53,242 nt of DNA from Aerococcaceae bacterium DSM 111176 (GTDB lineage Bacteria; Bacillota; Bacilli; Lactobacillales; Aerococcaceae). Below the pieces are notes generated by a model. The model ran no database searches, was not told the origin of the DNA, and saw only the letters and a list, made by a program, of their open reading frames with translations. Positions 46,031-53,242 of this stretch are shown in pieces. Each line of letters begins with the position of its first letter. Positions within the stretch are counted from its first letter, which is position 1. Position numbers and translations under genes: made by a program. Location: positions 1 through 53,242 of the forward strand of contig JACBXN010000008.1 in the NCBI GenBank assembly GCA_015863215.1. The letters run 5' to 3'.

Positions 46031-46918
46031 ATGTTAGAAACACGTTTGTTACGCTACTTTTTAGCGGTGGCACGAGAATTAAATATTACAAAAGCTGCTG
46101 ATTCTTTATTTATATCACAGTCGACTTTGTCTAAACAAATGATGAATTTAGAGGAGCAAATTGGCAAACCTTTATACCACCGGGGTGGTAAACAACTCAC
46201 ATTAACTGAAGAGGGAAAATATTTAAAGGATCGCGCACAAGAAATCATGACACTCATTGATTCAACTGAATCAAATTTGCGGTCGAATGAAACCACTGTT
46301 GCGGGTGATATCCGCATTGGTTGCGGAGAAACTGTCGCGATGAATGAACTGATTCATGTTTTCTCACAGGTTCAAAGTAAACACCCTGACATTAAAATCC
46401 ATACACATAGCGGGGACGCTAATGCAGTCACCGAGATGCTTGATAAAGGACTGGTTGATATGGGGCTATTAATCGGACCTTACAAAGAAGATAGGTATCA
46501 ATATCTTAATTTGCACCGACATGACACCTATGGTTTACTTGTTCCTAATGATAGTGAACTGGCCAGCCAAAATTCAATTCACATAGAACAACTCAAAGAA
46601 CTTCCGCTCATTATTTCAAATCAGGTATTTACTGGAAACCAAGCTTTCCGTGATTTAGGTCTTAATTATGAAACACTCAATATTCGTGCCACTTATAACT
46701 TAATTTATAATGCCATTTTCATGGTTGAACAGAAAATGGGGTACGTCCTTTCCCTAGACAATCTAGTTAACACCAACGGCCGTAATATAACTTTTGTCCC
46801 CATCGAACCAGCACTCTCTTTAGACATTTTCCTCGTCACTAAAAAATATCAAACATTTTCTCCCGCGATGAATATCTTTATTGATTTTATAGAACAGTAT
46901 TATCAAAAATCTGAATAA
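46031..46918 (+). CDS. LysR-family transcriptional regulator
   Basis: Regulator of 295 residues: winged helix-turn-helix at the N-terminus (YFLAVARELNITKAADSLF, then SQSTLSKQMMNLEEQIG) and an effector-binding domain from about residue 88 (GDIRIGCGETVAMNEL). It starts behind AAGGGGG and is divergent from the cyclophilin-like pseudogene and aldo/keto reductase, which are its most likely targets. The effector is unknown; a carbonyl or redox signal would fit the neighbour. Confidence 0.92.
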   Translation: MLETRLLRYFLAVARELNITKAADSLFISQSTLSKQMMNLEEQIGKPLYHRGGKQLTLTEEGKYLKDRAQEIMTLIDSTESNLRSNETTVAGDIRIGCGETVAMNELIHVFSQVQSKHPDIKIHTHSGDANAVTEMLDKGLVDMGLLIGPYKEDRYQYLNLHRHDTYGLLVPNDSELASQNSIHIEQLKELPLIISNQVFTGNQAFRDLGLNYETLNIRATYNLIYNAIFMVEQKMGYVLSLDNLVNTNGRNITFVPIEPALSLDIFLVTKKYQTFSPAMNIFIDFIEQYYQKSE

Positions 46919-46948
46919 GCGACTGGCGAATAGCCAATCGCTTTTTTA
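46919..46948 (+). terminator. Terminator after LysR gene
   Basis: GCGACTGGC (46919-46927), loop GAATA, GCCAATCGC (46933-46941; one mismatch), then TTTTTT. Confidence 0.88.
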
Positions 46949-47098
46949 TTTCATTTTGAAAAGTATGGCTGACTTAGAGTTTATTTGGAGTTGTCTAGGA
47001 TGTTTGGTCAACAATCACCTATAATATAGACCCTGATTTTAACCGATATAGGGTTAAACTAAGTTAAATCCAATACACTCTAAAGAAAACACTAAAAA

Positions 47099-47199
47099 GG
47101 ATGCAAAAAAATGCATCCTCTCCATTCAAAAAATATTTGGATGCATTACTTGTGCATCCTCTAAAAATTACACCAACGAGGGTGCAAAAAAATGCATCC
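47099..47199. repeat. Tandem hairpin array D
   Basis: Three units with arms GGATGCA and TGCATCC: 47099-47105/47112-47118, 47139-47145/47153-47159, and GGGTGCA/TGCATCC at 47180-47186/47193-47199. Spacings are 40 and 41 bp. The third left arm has a change that still pairs with its partner as G-U in RNA. A further isolated copy lies at 52999-53017. Apart from this array and the terminators, the gap 46919-47315 holds no supported gene. Confidence 0.75.
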
Positions 47200-47271
47200 C
47201 CACAGTATCAGCCCACTACAATCACAGTTCCCCACTTTGTCCTTCCCCCATCCCTCTACCAACAAAAAAAC

Positions 47272-47299
47272 CAGCTAACTAAATCCCTCCAGTTAGCTG
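47272..47299 (-). terminator. Terminator of the SirTM cluster
   Basis: CAGCTAACT (47272-47280) pairs with AGTTAGCTG (47291-47299); the A run before it is the U tail on the minus strand. Confidence 0.85.
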
Positions 47300-47315
47300 C
47301 TTGCTATACTTTTAC

Positions 47316-48335
47316 TTAATTCTCTTTTAAATTAAATGCTTTTGACAACAATCTCAATGCTTCTTTACGTGCCTCAAGTCCCGGCATTAAAGGAACGAGC
47401 AAGATTTCGTCGGCCGCCATTTTATCTGCAATGTCGTTTAACTGTGCAGTGACAGAGTCAATTCCACCAACGACAGAGCGAATGCGGTTGTTTTCAATTT
47501 TCTTCTTATCTACGTCAGAGTAATCGTAATTCTTAGCAGTTTCAATAGAAGGAAACTGCGCGAGCTCGCCAAAGTTGTCTTTACCGAGCAACCATAAATC
47601 CAATGCTTGTGCGTATTCCATGCCCTCTTCCTCTGATTCAGCGACAGCTAGGAATGGCGCAACGATCACACGCGGTTCGTCTAAGAAAGCGGATGGCTGA
47701 AATTCTTCGCGGTAAACTTTACTTGCTTCAATTCCTACTTCCAAACGGTCTTTGCTGGCATATGGGAATAATCCGAATACGTAGCCCAGTCCTAATTTAG
47801 CAGCTACACGGGCGGACCTAACACTCGATGAGAGTAGCCACATTTTAGGAATTGTATCAATTTTAGGATTAGCAGTCATACCTTCATGCAAAGGATCTCC
47901 TTCAACATCATCCGTTAACAAACCGATAATTTCTTCAATCGCTTCTTGATCCCCTTTGAAACGTTCTTTCAGTTCATTCAACGCGGTATACACTTCAGGT
48001 GTTCCTTTAGTATTCCCTAAGCCTAAATCAACACGACCAGGATGGAAGCCTTCCAGCATACGAAAGTTTTCCGCGACTTTCAAACTGGCGTAATGAGGTA
48101 ACATTACCCCGCCTGACCCAACACGAATCGTTGATGTTTGATTCAAAATTTGCATCATCAGTAACTCTGGACTCGATGATGCGAAGGCCGGAACATTATG
48201 ATGTTCTGCAACCCAAAAACGTTTGAAACCAAGTTCCTCCGCAGTTTGGGCAAGTTCTACTGATCCTTGTAGTGCTTGCCTAGGAGTTGCCCCTTCATCT
48301 AATTGAGCATAATCTAAAATACCTAGTTCAAGCAT
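47316..48335 (-). CDS. LLM-class flavin-dependent oxidoreductase
   Basis: Luciferase-like FMN-dependent oxidoreductase of 339 residues. Family features are GILDYAQ at the start, RFWVAEHHN near residue 40, VGSGGVMLPHYASLKVAENF near 72-91, and HPGRVDLGLG. The usual GLGRAPG loop reads GLGNTKG here. It is the last gene of a four-gene minus-strand operon, starting next to the lipoate ligase stop. In staphylococcal and streptococcal SirTM operons an LLM enzyme also occurs, where it is thought to serve redox defence. The substrate is unknown. Confidence 0.9.
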   Translation of the reverse strand: MLELGILDYAQLDEGATPRQALQGSVELAQTAEELGFKRFWVAEHHNVPAFASSSPELLMMQILNQTSTIRVGSGGVMLPHYASLKVAENFRMLEGFHPGRVDLGLGNTKGTPEVYTALNELKERFKGDQEAIEEIIGLLTDDVEGDPLHEGMTANPKIDTIPKMWLLSSSVRSARVAAKLGLGYVFGLFPYASKDRLEVGIEASKVYREEFQPSAFLDEPRVIVAPFLAVAESEEEGMEYAQALDLWLLGKDNFGELAQFPSIETAKNYDYSDVDKKKIENNRIRSVVGGIDSVTAQLNDIADKMAADEILLVPLMPGLEARKEALRLLSKAFNLKEN

Positions 48336-48336
48336 T

Positions 48337-49398
48337 TTAAACCTCTCCTTCTTCCTGGTTCGCAGGTATTTCTAAAATATAATTTACAAATTCTTCCGCT
48401 GAAAGTTTTGAAATATAATCTGAGAAATTAAACTCCGATAAAGCGTCCATCATGTCTGCTTTACGTAATTTTACATTGGTTAATGCATCTTGAATATCAG
48501 CCATTGATTCAACAGAGAAGAAGTCACCATTAATTTGGATGTCTTCGATGTGCGCTTCTTTAATCGTTAGACCGATATGGAGTGTCCCAACGCCTTCAAA
48601 ACGTTCATTTACTTGGTATTGGAATTCCTTAAAACGGCCGTAATTCCAGTCCCAATTATTGTAAGTTTCATTCGCAACCGCATCAATATTTGCCCAATCC
48701 TCGTCGGTTAGAACGTAGCGCTTGGCATCATCTAGGTCTAACACTTCCAGGAATTCTTTGAGTAAAAAGTCAGTTAATTCCCAAACATTAATATTTTTAT
48801 GTTCTTCACCTAAAGCGGCTCTTAATGCACCTACACGTGCACGGACTGATTTAATACCATGGGACTCGATTTTTTTCTGGTTTGGATTTAATACTTGCTC
48901 CATTGTTGCGTAATCAGGGTCTAATAACAACGAAAATCCTGCATACACACGACCTTTAACCACCGTCATCGCTGCCCCAGAAATTTTCTGTCCATTAATC
49001 GTTAAGTCATTGCGCCCTTTTTGTTCTAATCCCTCAACGCCTAATTTCTCCAAAGCGTTGATTACTGGTTGATATAATTTACCGTAGTTACCATAAATAT
49101 CACTATCTTTATCCGTATTATATAAGAAACAATAACTCATATTTTGATCATCTAAATAGATTGCCCCGCCACCTGTTTCACGACGCACTAAACCAATATT
49201 CTTTTCGTCCATATAAGGTTGGTTCACTTCCTCATAGGCATTTTGGAATAAACCAATTTGCACCGACGGACTTGGCATATACGGGAAAACAATACTCTCA
49301 TCAAGGAAAATATTATCTCTAGCATAAGCCTGAATCGCCATTAATGTCCCTTGATCATAAACCCACTCACCATTACGTTTTGGTTCAATTAAATACAT
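48337..49398 (-). CDS. Lipoate--protein ligase (LplA2-type)
   Basis: ATP-dependent ligase of 353 residues attaching lipoate to a carrier Lys. The signature RRETGGGAIYLDDQNMSYCF (about 72-91) and the lysine-containing NGQKISGAAM segment are intact, and the accessory C-terminal domain is present. It is inserted between the macrodomain-sirtuin gene (three bases apart) and the LLM gene. That matches the operon-specific ligase LplA2, which lipoylates GcvH-L as a requirement for its ADP-ribosylation. General lipoylation of dehydrogenases is a possible second role. Confidence 0.93.
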   Translation of the reverse strand: MYLIEPKRNGEWVYDQGTLMAIQAYARDNIFLDESIVFPYMPSPSVQIGLFQNAYEEVNQPYMDEKNIGLVRRETGGGAIYLDDQNMSYCFLYNTDKDSDIYGNYGKLYQPVINALEKLGVEGLEQKGRNDLTINGQKISGAAMTVVKGRVYAGFSLLLDPDYATMEQVLNPNQKKIESHGIKSVRARVGALRAALGEEHKNINVWELTDFLLKEFLEVLDLDDAKRYVLTDEDWANIDAVANETYNNWDWNYGRFKEFQYQVNERFEGVGTLHIGLTIKEAHIEDIQINGDFFSVESMADIQDALTNVKLRKADMMDALSEFNFSDYISKLSAEEFVNYILEIPANQEEGEV

Positions 49399-49401
49399 GC
49401 A

Positions 49402-51123
49402 TTACGCTCCTTTACTGACTATTGTTGAAATTACCTCTGAAATATCCTCATTAATTCGCACCGAACGCCCCTGAATCTCTCGCGGAATACGGTAAGGCTT
49501 CTGGTTCATCATCACATAAACCGCATTCGAATTTTCACCCGTCCATTCCTGGAATGGATCACGGATAAATTGTGGCGTCGTGTTACCAACACCAATTTCT
49601 AAAAACAACACTTTTTCCCCTTGATGCTCTTCTAGGAAAGTATGGTAGCGATTTTCTTGTTCGTGCCAATATGCATCTTCGACCATGCCTTTGACCGCGT
49701 CACGCTTGTTGACTTCCAAGTGAGCACCGCATTTTGGACACATTGGAATTAATTCCTCAGGTACCTTCATGTTCTCTTGCTCTTCAACCATTTGGCGAAT
49801 CAGTGCTTCGTCTTGATAGGTTTCTTGATGACAGAAATTCTCGCATTGCCATAGCCCATATTCACCCTGGCAATAGAAAACTTGGTCACGGTCATATTCT
49901 GCTGCATAAAAGGCATTATCCGCGTTGGTTGTGATAACGTGGTATTCTTTATCTTTTAGAATTTCTTTCAACTCAAGGTACTCTTGGCCAACCGGTTGGT
50001 CAAAATAATTCAGTAATGTAAAGCGTGAATTAAACGCCCAATATTCTTGCCAGTCAGGAATATGAGAGACAAAGGCTTGTAACATATCGAAGAAACCGAA
50101 CTTCTCGATAAAGTCAGGAAAATTATCATCAAAGCGTGGGCCAACATATGTAAAACCAGCCGCTGCTGACATCCCAGCCCCAATTCCAACAACAACTGCA
50201 TCGGCTTCTTCAATTAACTGGTGTAATTGTTCAGCTTGAGGTTGGTTGTTTTGATTTTTCAGTGCTTGCCATTCTTTGGTTGGCGCTTGGTTAGTCTGTT
50301 TGGTTGGTGCCTCTTCTGGGGCTTTCGATAATTTTTCTTGGTAAATTTCAGTATCTTGTGGCTTGAAAGTATTGAAGATAACATTAATATTTGAGCCAGT
50401 TTCTTTTATATATTTTTGAACTGTTTGAATCGCCACTTCGGCTGCTTGGTCATTCGGGAAATTGAATTCACCCGTTGAGATACAACAAAAGGCGATTGAA
50501 TCTAAATTGTGTGCATCCGCGACTTTTAATGATTCGCGGTAAGATGATGCGAGTAATTCCTTACGCATTGCAGTGACACCTCTTGTATCAACATAAGGTC
50601 CCACTGTGTGAATAACATGCTTGCTTGGTAAATTAAAGGCAGGTGTGATTTTTGCTTTACCGACCGGTTCGTTATTTCCTTGACGTTCAATAATGTTGTG
50701 GCAAGCGAGTCGCAATTCAACACCCGACCAAGTATGAATCGCATTATCGATACAGTTATGGTTAGGAATTTGACAACCGATAAATTCACTGTTGGCTGCA
50801 TTGACAATCGCATCTACTTTAAGTGTGGTAATATCGCCCTGCCATAAAAATAATTGTGGCTGTAGGGGTTCAAGGTCTTCGAGGCTGGTGAATTCTTTTG
50901 TTGTCATTAATTTTGATAAGACGTCTGCCTCTGTTATTAAGAATTCTTCACTGACCGATTGAGGTTTCCGCACATTAACATAGGCACGATATAATTCAAA
51001 TTTCTCTTCGACTGTTTCTCTTGGATAATCGGAAAATCTTGCGTTTGATTCGCTATTTTCTTCGGCTAAAAATTCGATTAATTGATCTAATTGATGCGCT
51101 AATGACTCAGTTTCTGCTGTCAT
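49402..51123 (-). CDS. Fused macrodomain--SirTM protein (ADP-ribosylhydrolase and sirtuin ADP-ribosyltransferase)
   Basis: Single chain of 573 residues joining two enzymes usually encoded separately. Residues about 90-265 form a macrodomain of the zinc-containing class: [19 protein letters not shown], then Cys117, His122, Cys124, His130 and Cys141 in [15 protein letters not shown] and onward, and [10 protein letters not shown] Pro/Gln/Lys/Thr-rich linker (about 266-298) leads to a class M sirtuin: [16 protein letters not shown] (NAD), TTNADNAFY, and zinc cysteines 427, 431, 462 and 465. Where deacylating sirtuins have a catalytic His, there is Gln419 (YCQGEY), as expected for ADP-ribosylating SirTM. 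An extra helical N-terminus of about 85 residues matches stand-alone members of the macrodomain family. I see no frameshift: the frame is continuous through the linker. Confidence 0.92.
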   Translation of the reverse strand: MTAETESLAHQLDQLIEFLAEENSESNARFSDYPRETVEEKFELYRAYVNVRKPQSVSEEFLITEADVLSKLMTTKEFTSLEDLEPLQPQLFLWQGDITTLKVDAIVNAANSEFIGCQIPNHNCIDNAIHTWSGVELRLACHNIIERQGNNEPVGKAKITPAFNLPSKHVIHTVGPYVDTRGVTAMRKELLASSYRESLKVADAHNLDSIAFCCISTGEFNFPNDQAAEVAIQTVQKYIKETGSNINVIFNTFKPQDTEIYQEKLSKAPEEAPTKQTNQAPTKEWQALKNQNNQPQAEQLHQLIEEADAVVVGIGAGMSAAAGFTYVGPRFDDNFPDFIEKFGFFDMLQAFVSHIPDWQEYWAFNSRFTLLNYFDQPVGQEYLELKEILKDKEYHVITTNADNAFYAAEYDRDQVFYCQGEYGLWQCENFCHQETYQDEALIRQMVEEQENMKVPEELIPMCPKCGAHLEVNKRDAVKGMVEDAYWHEQENRYHTFLEEHQGEKVLFLEIGVGNTTPQFIRDPFQEWTGENSNAVYVMMNQKPYRIPREIQGRSVRINEDISEVISTIVSKGA

Positions 51124-51193
51124 ATTCGTCTCCTTTTGTAAAATAAAAAGGATTATAACTAGGCGCTATAATCCCTAATTGGATTTAATTGTA

Positions 51194-51526
51194 TTAAGCT
51201 TCTTCTAAAGCGTCGAATGCTGCTTGATCAACGTCACCTAATTTAACTAACCAGTTTTCATTTGCATCAGCTGAATTTAGTAATTTAGGTGTTTTAACTG
51301 CTGCTTCGTTCACTTCAACAACTTTACCAACTAACGGTGAAGGGATTTCTAAAACCGTTTTAGAAGCTTCAAGTGTTGCGATTGCTGAATCAACCTCTAA
51401 CTCAGATTCTGTCGTAAACTCTACAAATCCAACAGTTCCAACATCATCTTGTAATTCAGGGGTCATTGATAATACAACAAGTCCATCTTTTTGTTCTGCG
51501 AATAAATAATTTGCTCTTTTTGTCAT
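51194..51526 (-). CDS. GcvH-like lipoyl carrier protein (GcvH-L)
   Basis: Lipoyl-domain protein of 110 residues, shorter than glycine-cleavage GcvH. Lys56 in [16 protein letters not shown] is the predicted lipoylation site. Asp27-Asp28 in [11 protein letters not shown] lie at the position reported for ADP-ribosylation in staphylococcal/streptococcal GcvH-L (from memory). No glycine-cleavage P or T protein gene is near. It is the first gene of the minus-strand SirTM operon, 70 bases before the fusion gene, behind AAGGAGCG. Confidence 0.93.
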   Translation of the reverse strand: MTKRANYLFAEQKDGLVVLSMTPELQDDVGTVGFVEFTTESELEVDSAIATLEASKTVLEIPSPLVGKVVEVNEAAVKTPKLLNSADANENWLVKLGDVDQAAFDALEEA

Positions 51527-51687
51527 TATAATCGCTCCTTTTCTCTTCTAATTCTCTTGTAATTAGTTTATCAGATAACCTGATTTTTGACTAGCAAATG
51601 GATTGTGTTCCTACAGCCTTTAATCCACGTTAAATCAGCTTTTGTGGTATAGTTAGGTTATGATTAAATTTATTAGGAGGTTTACCG

Positions 51688-52920
51688 ATGACTTCATCAA
51701 ATGCAAAATACAATCCAAAATACGCCCCACTATTTGAACCGATTACTTTTCCCAATGGACAAACATTAGCGAACCGCTTTTCCTTAAATCCGATTACGAC
51801 AAATGCTTCGTCTCTTGAAGGTTTTGTAACGGAGGAAGAGACAAATTACGCAGCACGCCGCGGAAAAACTGCGCCATTACAAATTACAACCGCTGCTTAT
51901 ATCGAAGATTATGGTCAATTATTTGAATATGGACCGAGTGTCCGTGATGACCGATTTATTTATGGCTTAAGTAAATTAGCTGAAGCGATGAAAAAAGACG
52001 GCGCTAAAGCCATCTTACAATTAGCGCACGCGGGACGCTTTTCAAAAATTTCGCTCAAAGATTATGGTGTCGTTTATGGTCCCAGTGAAATGCATTTAAA
52101 CACACCGGTTGAACATTCGGTATTAGAGATGTCTAAACGTAAAATCGAACATGTTATCGAACAATATGCCGAAGCTACTCGCCGAGCAATTAAAGCTGGT
52201 TTCGATGGCGTTGAGATTTCAAACGCTCAAAGGTTATTGCCGCAACAATTCTTTTCACCATTCTCAAACGAGCGTACCGACGAATATGGTCCGCAATCTT
52301 TAGAGAACCGTGCTCGATTTGGTGTTGAAATTATGGCCGCCGTTCAAAGAGTAATTGATGAAGAAGGCGCAAAAGATTTTATTCTAGGTTTTAGAGGTAC
52401 GCCTGAAGAAACGCGTGGTCAAGAGGTTGGTTATACTGTTGACGATTTCAATAAATACTTCGACATGATGATGGAAGTATCTAATATTGGTTACTATGCG
52501 ATTGCTTCTTGGGGCCGTGATATTTATAAGAATACTGTTCGTGCTGGTGAGCATGAAGGCGAACTCGTTAATAAAGTGGTTTACGACCATGTTAATAAAC
52601 GTGTCCCAGTTATTGCGACAGGTGGAATTAACAATGCTGATAAAGCACTTGAAGCATTAGAGAACGCTGATATGATTGGAATGTCTTCTGTCTTTGTAAC
52701 TGAACCTGACTTTGTTGAGAAATTAGAAGCTGGCCGTGAGGACGAGATCGATTTAGGCATCTCTTTAGAAGAAGTGGATGATTTAGCGATCCCACACCGA
52801 GCATTTAAAGACTTAGTTGAATTTATGGACTTCGGTGGCTCTCTTCCAGAAGAAACCCGCGACAAATTCCGTGAAATGACTAACCAAACATCGACTTCTT
52901 ATTTCAAAGAGTTTAAATAG
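51688..52920 (+). CDS. Old yellow enzyme-family flavin oxidoreductase
   Basis: FMN-containing TIM-barrel oxidoreductase of 410 residues, divergent from gcvH-L. OYE features are LANRFSLNPITT, AILQLAHAGR near residue 110, QQFFSPFSNERTDEYG near 187-202 and VIATGGI. In classical OYEs the active-site segment reads HGAHGYL; here it is SNAQRLL (178-184), so both substrate-anchoring positions (Ser178, Gln181) and the Tyr proton donor (Leu183) are changed. I believe OYEs of other SirTM clusters share this wording. It starts behind AGGAGG and ends at a terminator. Shared control with the divergent operon is likely. Confidence 0.92.
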   Translation: MTSSNAKYNPKYAPLFEPITFPNGQTLANRFSLNPITTNASSLEGFVTEEETNYAARRGKTAPLQITTAAYIEDYGQLFEYGPSVRDDRFIYGLSKLAEAMKKDGAKAILQLAHAGRFSKISLKDYGVVYGPSEMHLNTPVEHSVLEMSKRKIEHVIEQYAEATRRAIKAGFDGVEISNAQRLLPQQFFSPFSNERTDEYGPQSLENRARFGVEIMAAVQRVIDEEGAKDFILGFRGTPEETRGQEVGYTVDDFNKYFDMMMEVSNIGYYAIASWGRDIYKNTVRAGEHEGELVNKVVYDHVNKRVPVIATGGINNADKALEALENADMIGMSSVFVTEPDFVEKLEAGREDEIDLGISLEEVDDLAIPHRAFKDLVEFMDFGGSLPEETRDKFREMTNQTSTSYFKEFK

Positions 52921-52935
52921 AAATTAATAATACTT

Positions 52936-52982
52936 CCCCTCTCACTCCATTGCGTATTGCATGTTGTGGGAGGGGGTTTTTG
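52936..52982 (+). terminator. Terminator after OYE gene
   Basis: CCCCTCTCAC (52936-52945) pairs with GTGGGAGGGG (from 52966) with one mismatch, followed by T residues. Confidence 0.8.
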
Positions 52983-52998
52983 TTTGGAGTTTTCGAAA

Positions 52999-53017
52999 GG
53001 ATGCATTTTTTGCATCC
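52999..53017. repeat. Single GGATGCA/TGCATCC palindrome
   Basis: GGATGCA (52999-53005), five T, TGCATCC (53011-53017). The arms are identical to those of array D at 47099-47199, on the other side of the SirTM/OYE cluster. Confidence 0.8.
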
Positions 53018-53080
53018 CCTACCACTTAACAATATAAAAAAGACCCTCCAACCGGACAATGTCATTAAGTTAAGAAAGTT

Positions 53081-53111
53081 CCATCGAATTAAATTTCGAT
53101 GGGCTTTTTTT
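53081..53111 (+). terminator. Terminator without an evident upstream gene
   Basis: CCATCGAA (53081-53088), loop TTAAAT, TTCGATGG (53095-53102), then GC and a T run. The OYE gene already has its own terminator, and I see no gene between the two. Confidence 0.75.
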
Positions 53112-53202
53112 ATTCTTTTTTATTTTTGGTTGAAAACGCTTGACAAAGTAAAAACACCTAAATAATCAGTCGTGAATAGATGATTTTTAGGAGGTTATGT
53201 TA

Positions 53203-53242
53203 ATGTCAAGGATAGATAAAATGGTATCTCGTCAGCTTGATG
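53203..53242 (+). CDS. Start of a gene cut by the window end
   Basis: ATG at 53203, eight bases from AGGAGG, opens a frame beginning MSRIDKMVSRQLD that runs off the window. Thirteen residues are too few to name it. A possible promoter lies upstream, with TTGACA at 53140-53145 and a weak -10 near 53161-53166. Confidence 0.7.
   Translation, partial: MSRIDKMVSRQLD

Noticed and set aside
47101-47319. 72-codon open frame over array D
   Set aside because: It runs across hairpin repeats and the SirTM-cluster terminator, and has no ribosome binding site.
49402-51123. Sirtuin half as a protein deacetylase (CobB-like)
   Set aside because: The catalytic His is replaced by Gln419, and the operon partners are those of the ADP-ribosylating SirTM class.
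53131-53145. cre box overlapping TTGACA before the last gene
   Set aside because: TGAAAACGCTTGACA is one base longer than the consensus and fails in its second half.

Overview
The window comes from a low-GC Gram-positive bacterium (Bacillota). Strong AGGAGG-type ribosome binding sites, U-tailed hairpin terminators, a LicT-controlled beta-glucoside PTS operon, CcpA-type cre boxes, a Bacillus-type Zur box and a SirTM/GcvH-L cluster point to the Lactobacillales or a close relative. A facultative Aerococcaceae/Carnobacteriaceae-like organism would fit, but that placement is inference. I found no rRNA, tRNA, CRISPR array, prophage or intact insertion sequence.

Layout. 0.5-7.1 kb: a small membrane protein, an amidase, an AbgT-type transporter, an FAD/NAD(P)-binding protein and a HAD hydrolase. 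7.2-9.2 kb: a tandem hairpin array, a DUF1801 protein, a membrane protein behind a guanidine-I riboswitch, then zinc-independent ribosomal protein S14 with a 37-residue basic protein behind a Zur box. 9.3-11.0 kb: a YitT/YczE-like membrane protein and a 2-hydroxyacid dehydrogenase. 11.4-19.4 kb, minus strand: a seven-gene operon with two M20D amidohydrolases and a complete Opp/Dpp-type peptide ABC transporter. 19.6-20.9 kb: a DUF3267 membrane zincin and a RelE/ParE-type toxin-antitoxin pair. 21.0-31.8 kb, minus strand: fatty-acid beta-oxidation genes (acyl-CoA ligase, acyl-CoA dehydrogenase, FadN-like and FadA-like enzymes, enoyl-CoA hydratase, LysR regulator, nitronate monooxygenase-like protein, CoA-transferase) with good cre boxes. 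32.3-34.8 kb: a monooxygenase-like protein, a CDF (probably manganese) exporter and a DJ-1/PfpI protein. 34.9-40.9 kb: promoter, cre-like box, RAT/terminator, antiterminator, PTS IIBCA and two 6-phospho-beta-glucosidases. 41.1-46.9 kb: an M20 peptidase, a RibD-like reductase, a sugar acetyltransferase, an aldo/keto reductase, a frameshifted cyclophilin-like gene and a LysR regulator. 47.3-52.9 kb: a SirTM cluster (LLM flavoenzyme, lipoate ligase, fused macrodomain-SirTM protein, GcvH-L, divergent OYE flavoenzyme). The window ends just inside another gene.

How the genes work together. The amidohydrolases and Opp system look like a pathway that imports acylated amino acids or peptides and cleaves them inside the cell. 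The fad genes would activate and beta-oxidise acyl chains when preferred sugars are absent. The bgl operon imports and splits beta-glucosides when the antiterminator reads through the RAT terminator. In the SirTM cluster the ligase would lipoylate GcvH-L, the sirtuin domain would ADP-ribosylate it and the macrodomain would remove that mark, with two flavoenzymes linking it to redox stress.

The most notable signals are: (1) a guanidine-I riboswitch in front of a membrane protein that is not a recognised guanidine exporter; (2) macrodomain and SirTM in one polypeptide; (3) at least six intergenic loci of short inverted arms, mostly repeated every 51-52 or about 41 bp, with different arm sequences per locus and paired changes between arms.
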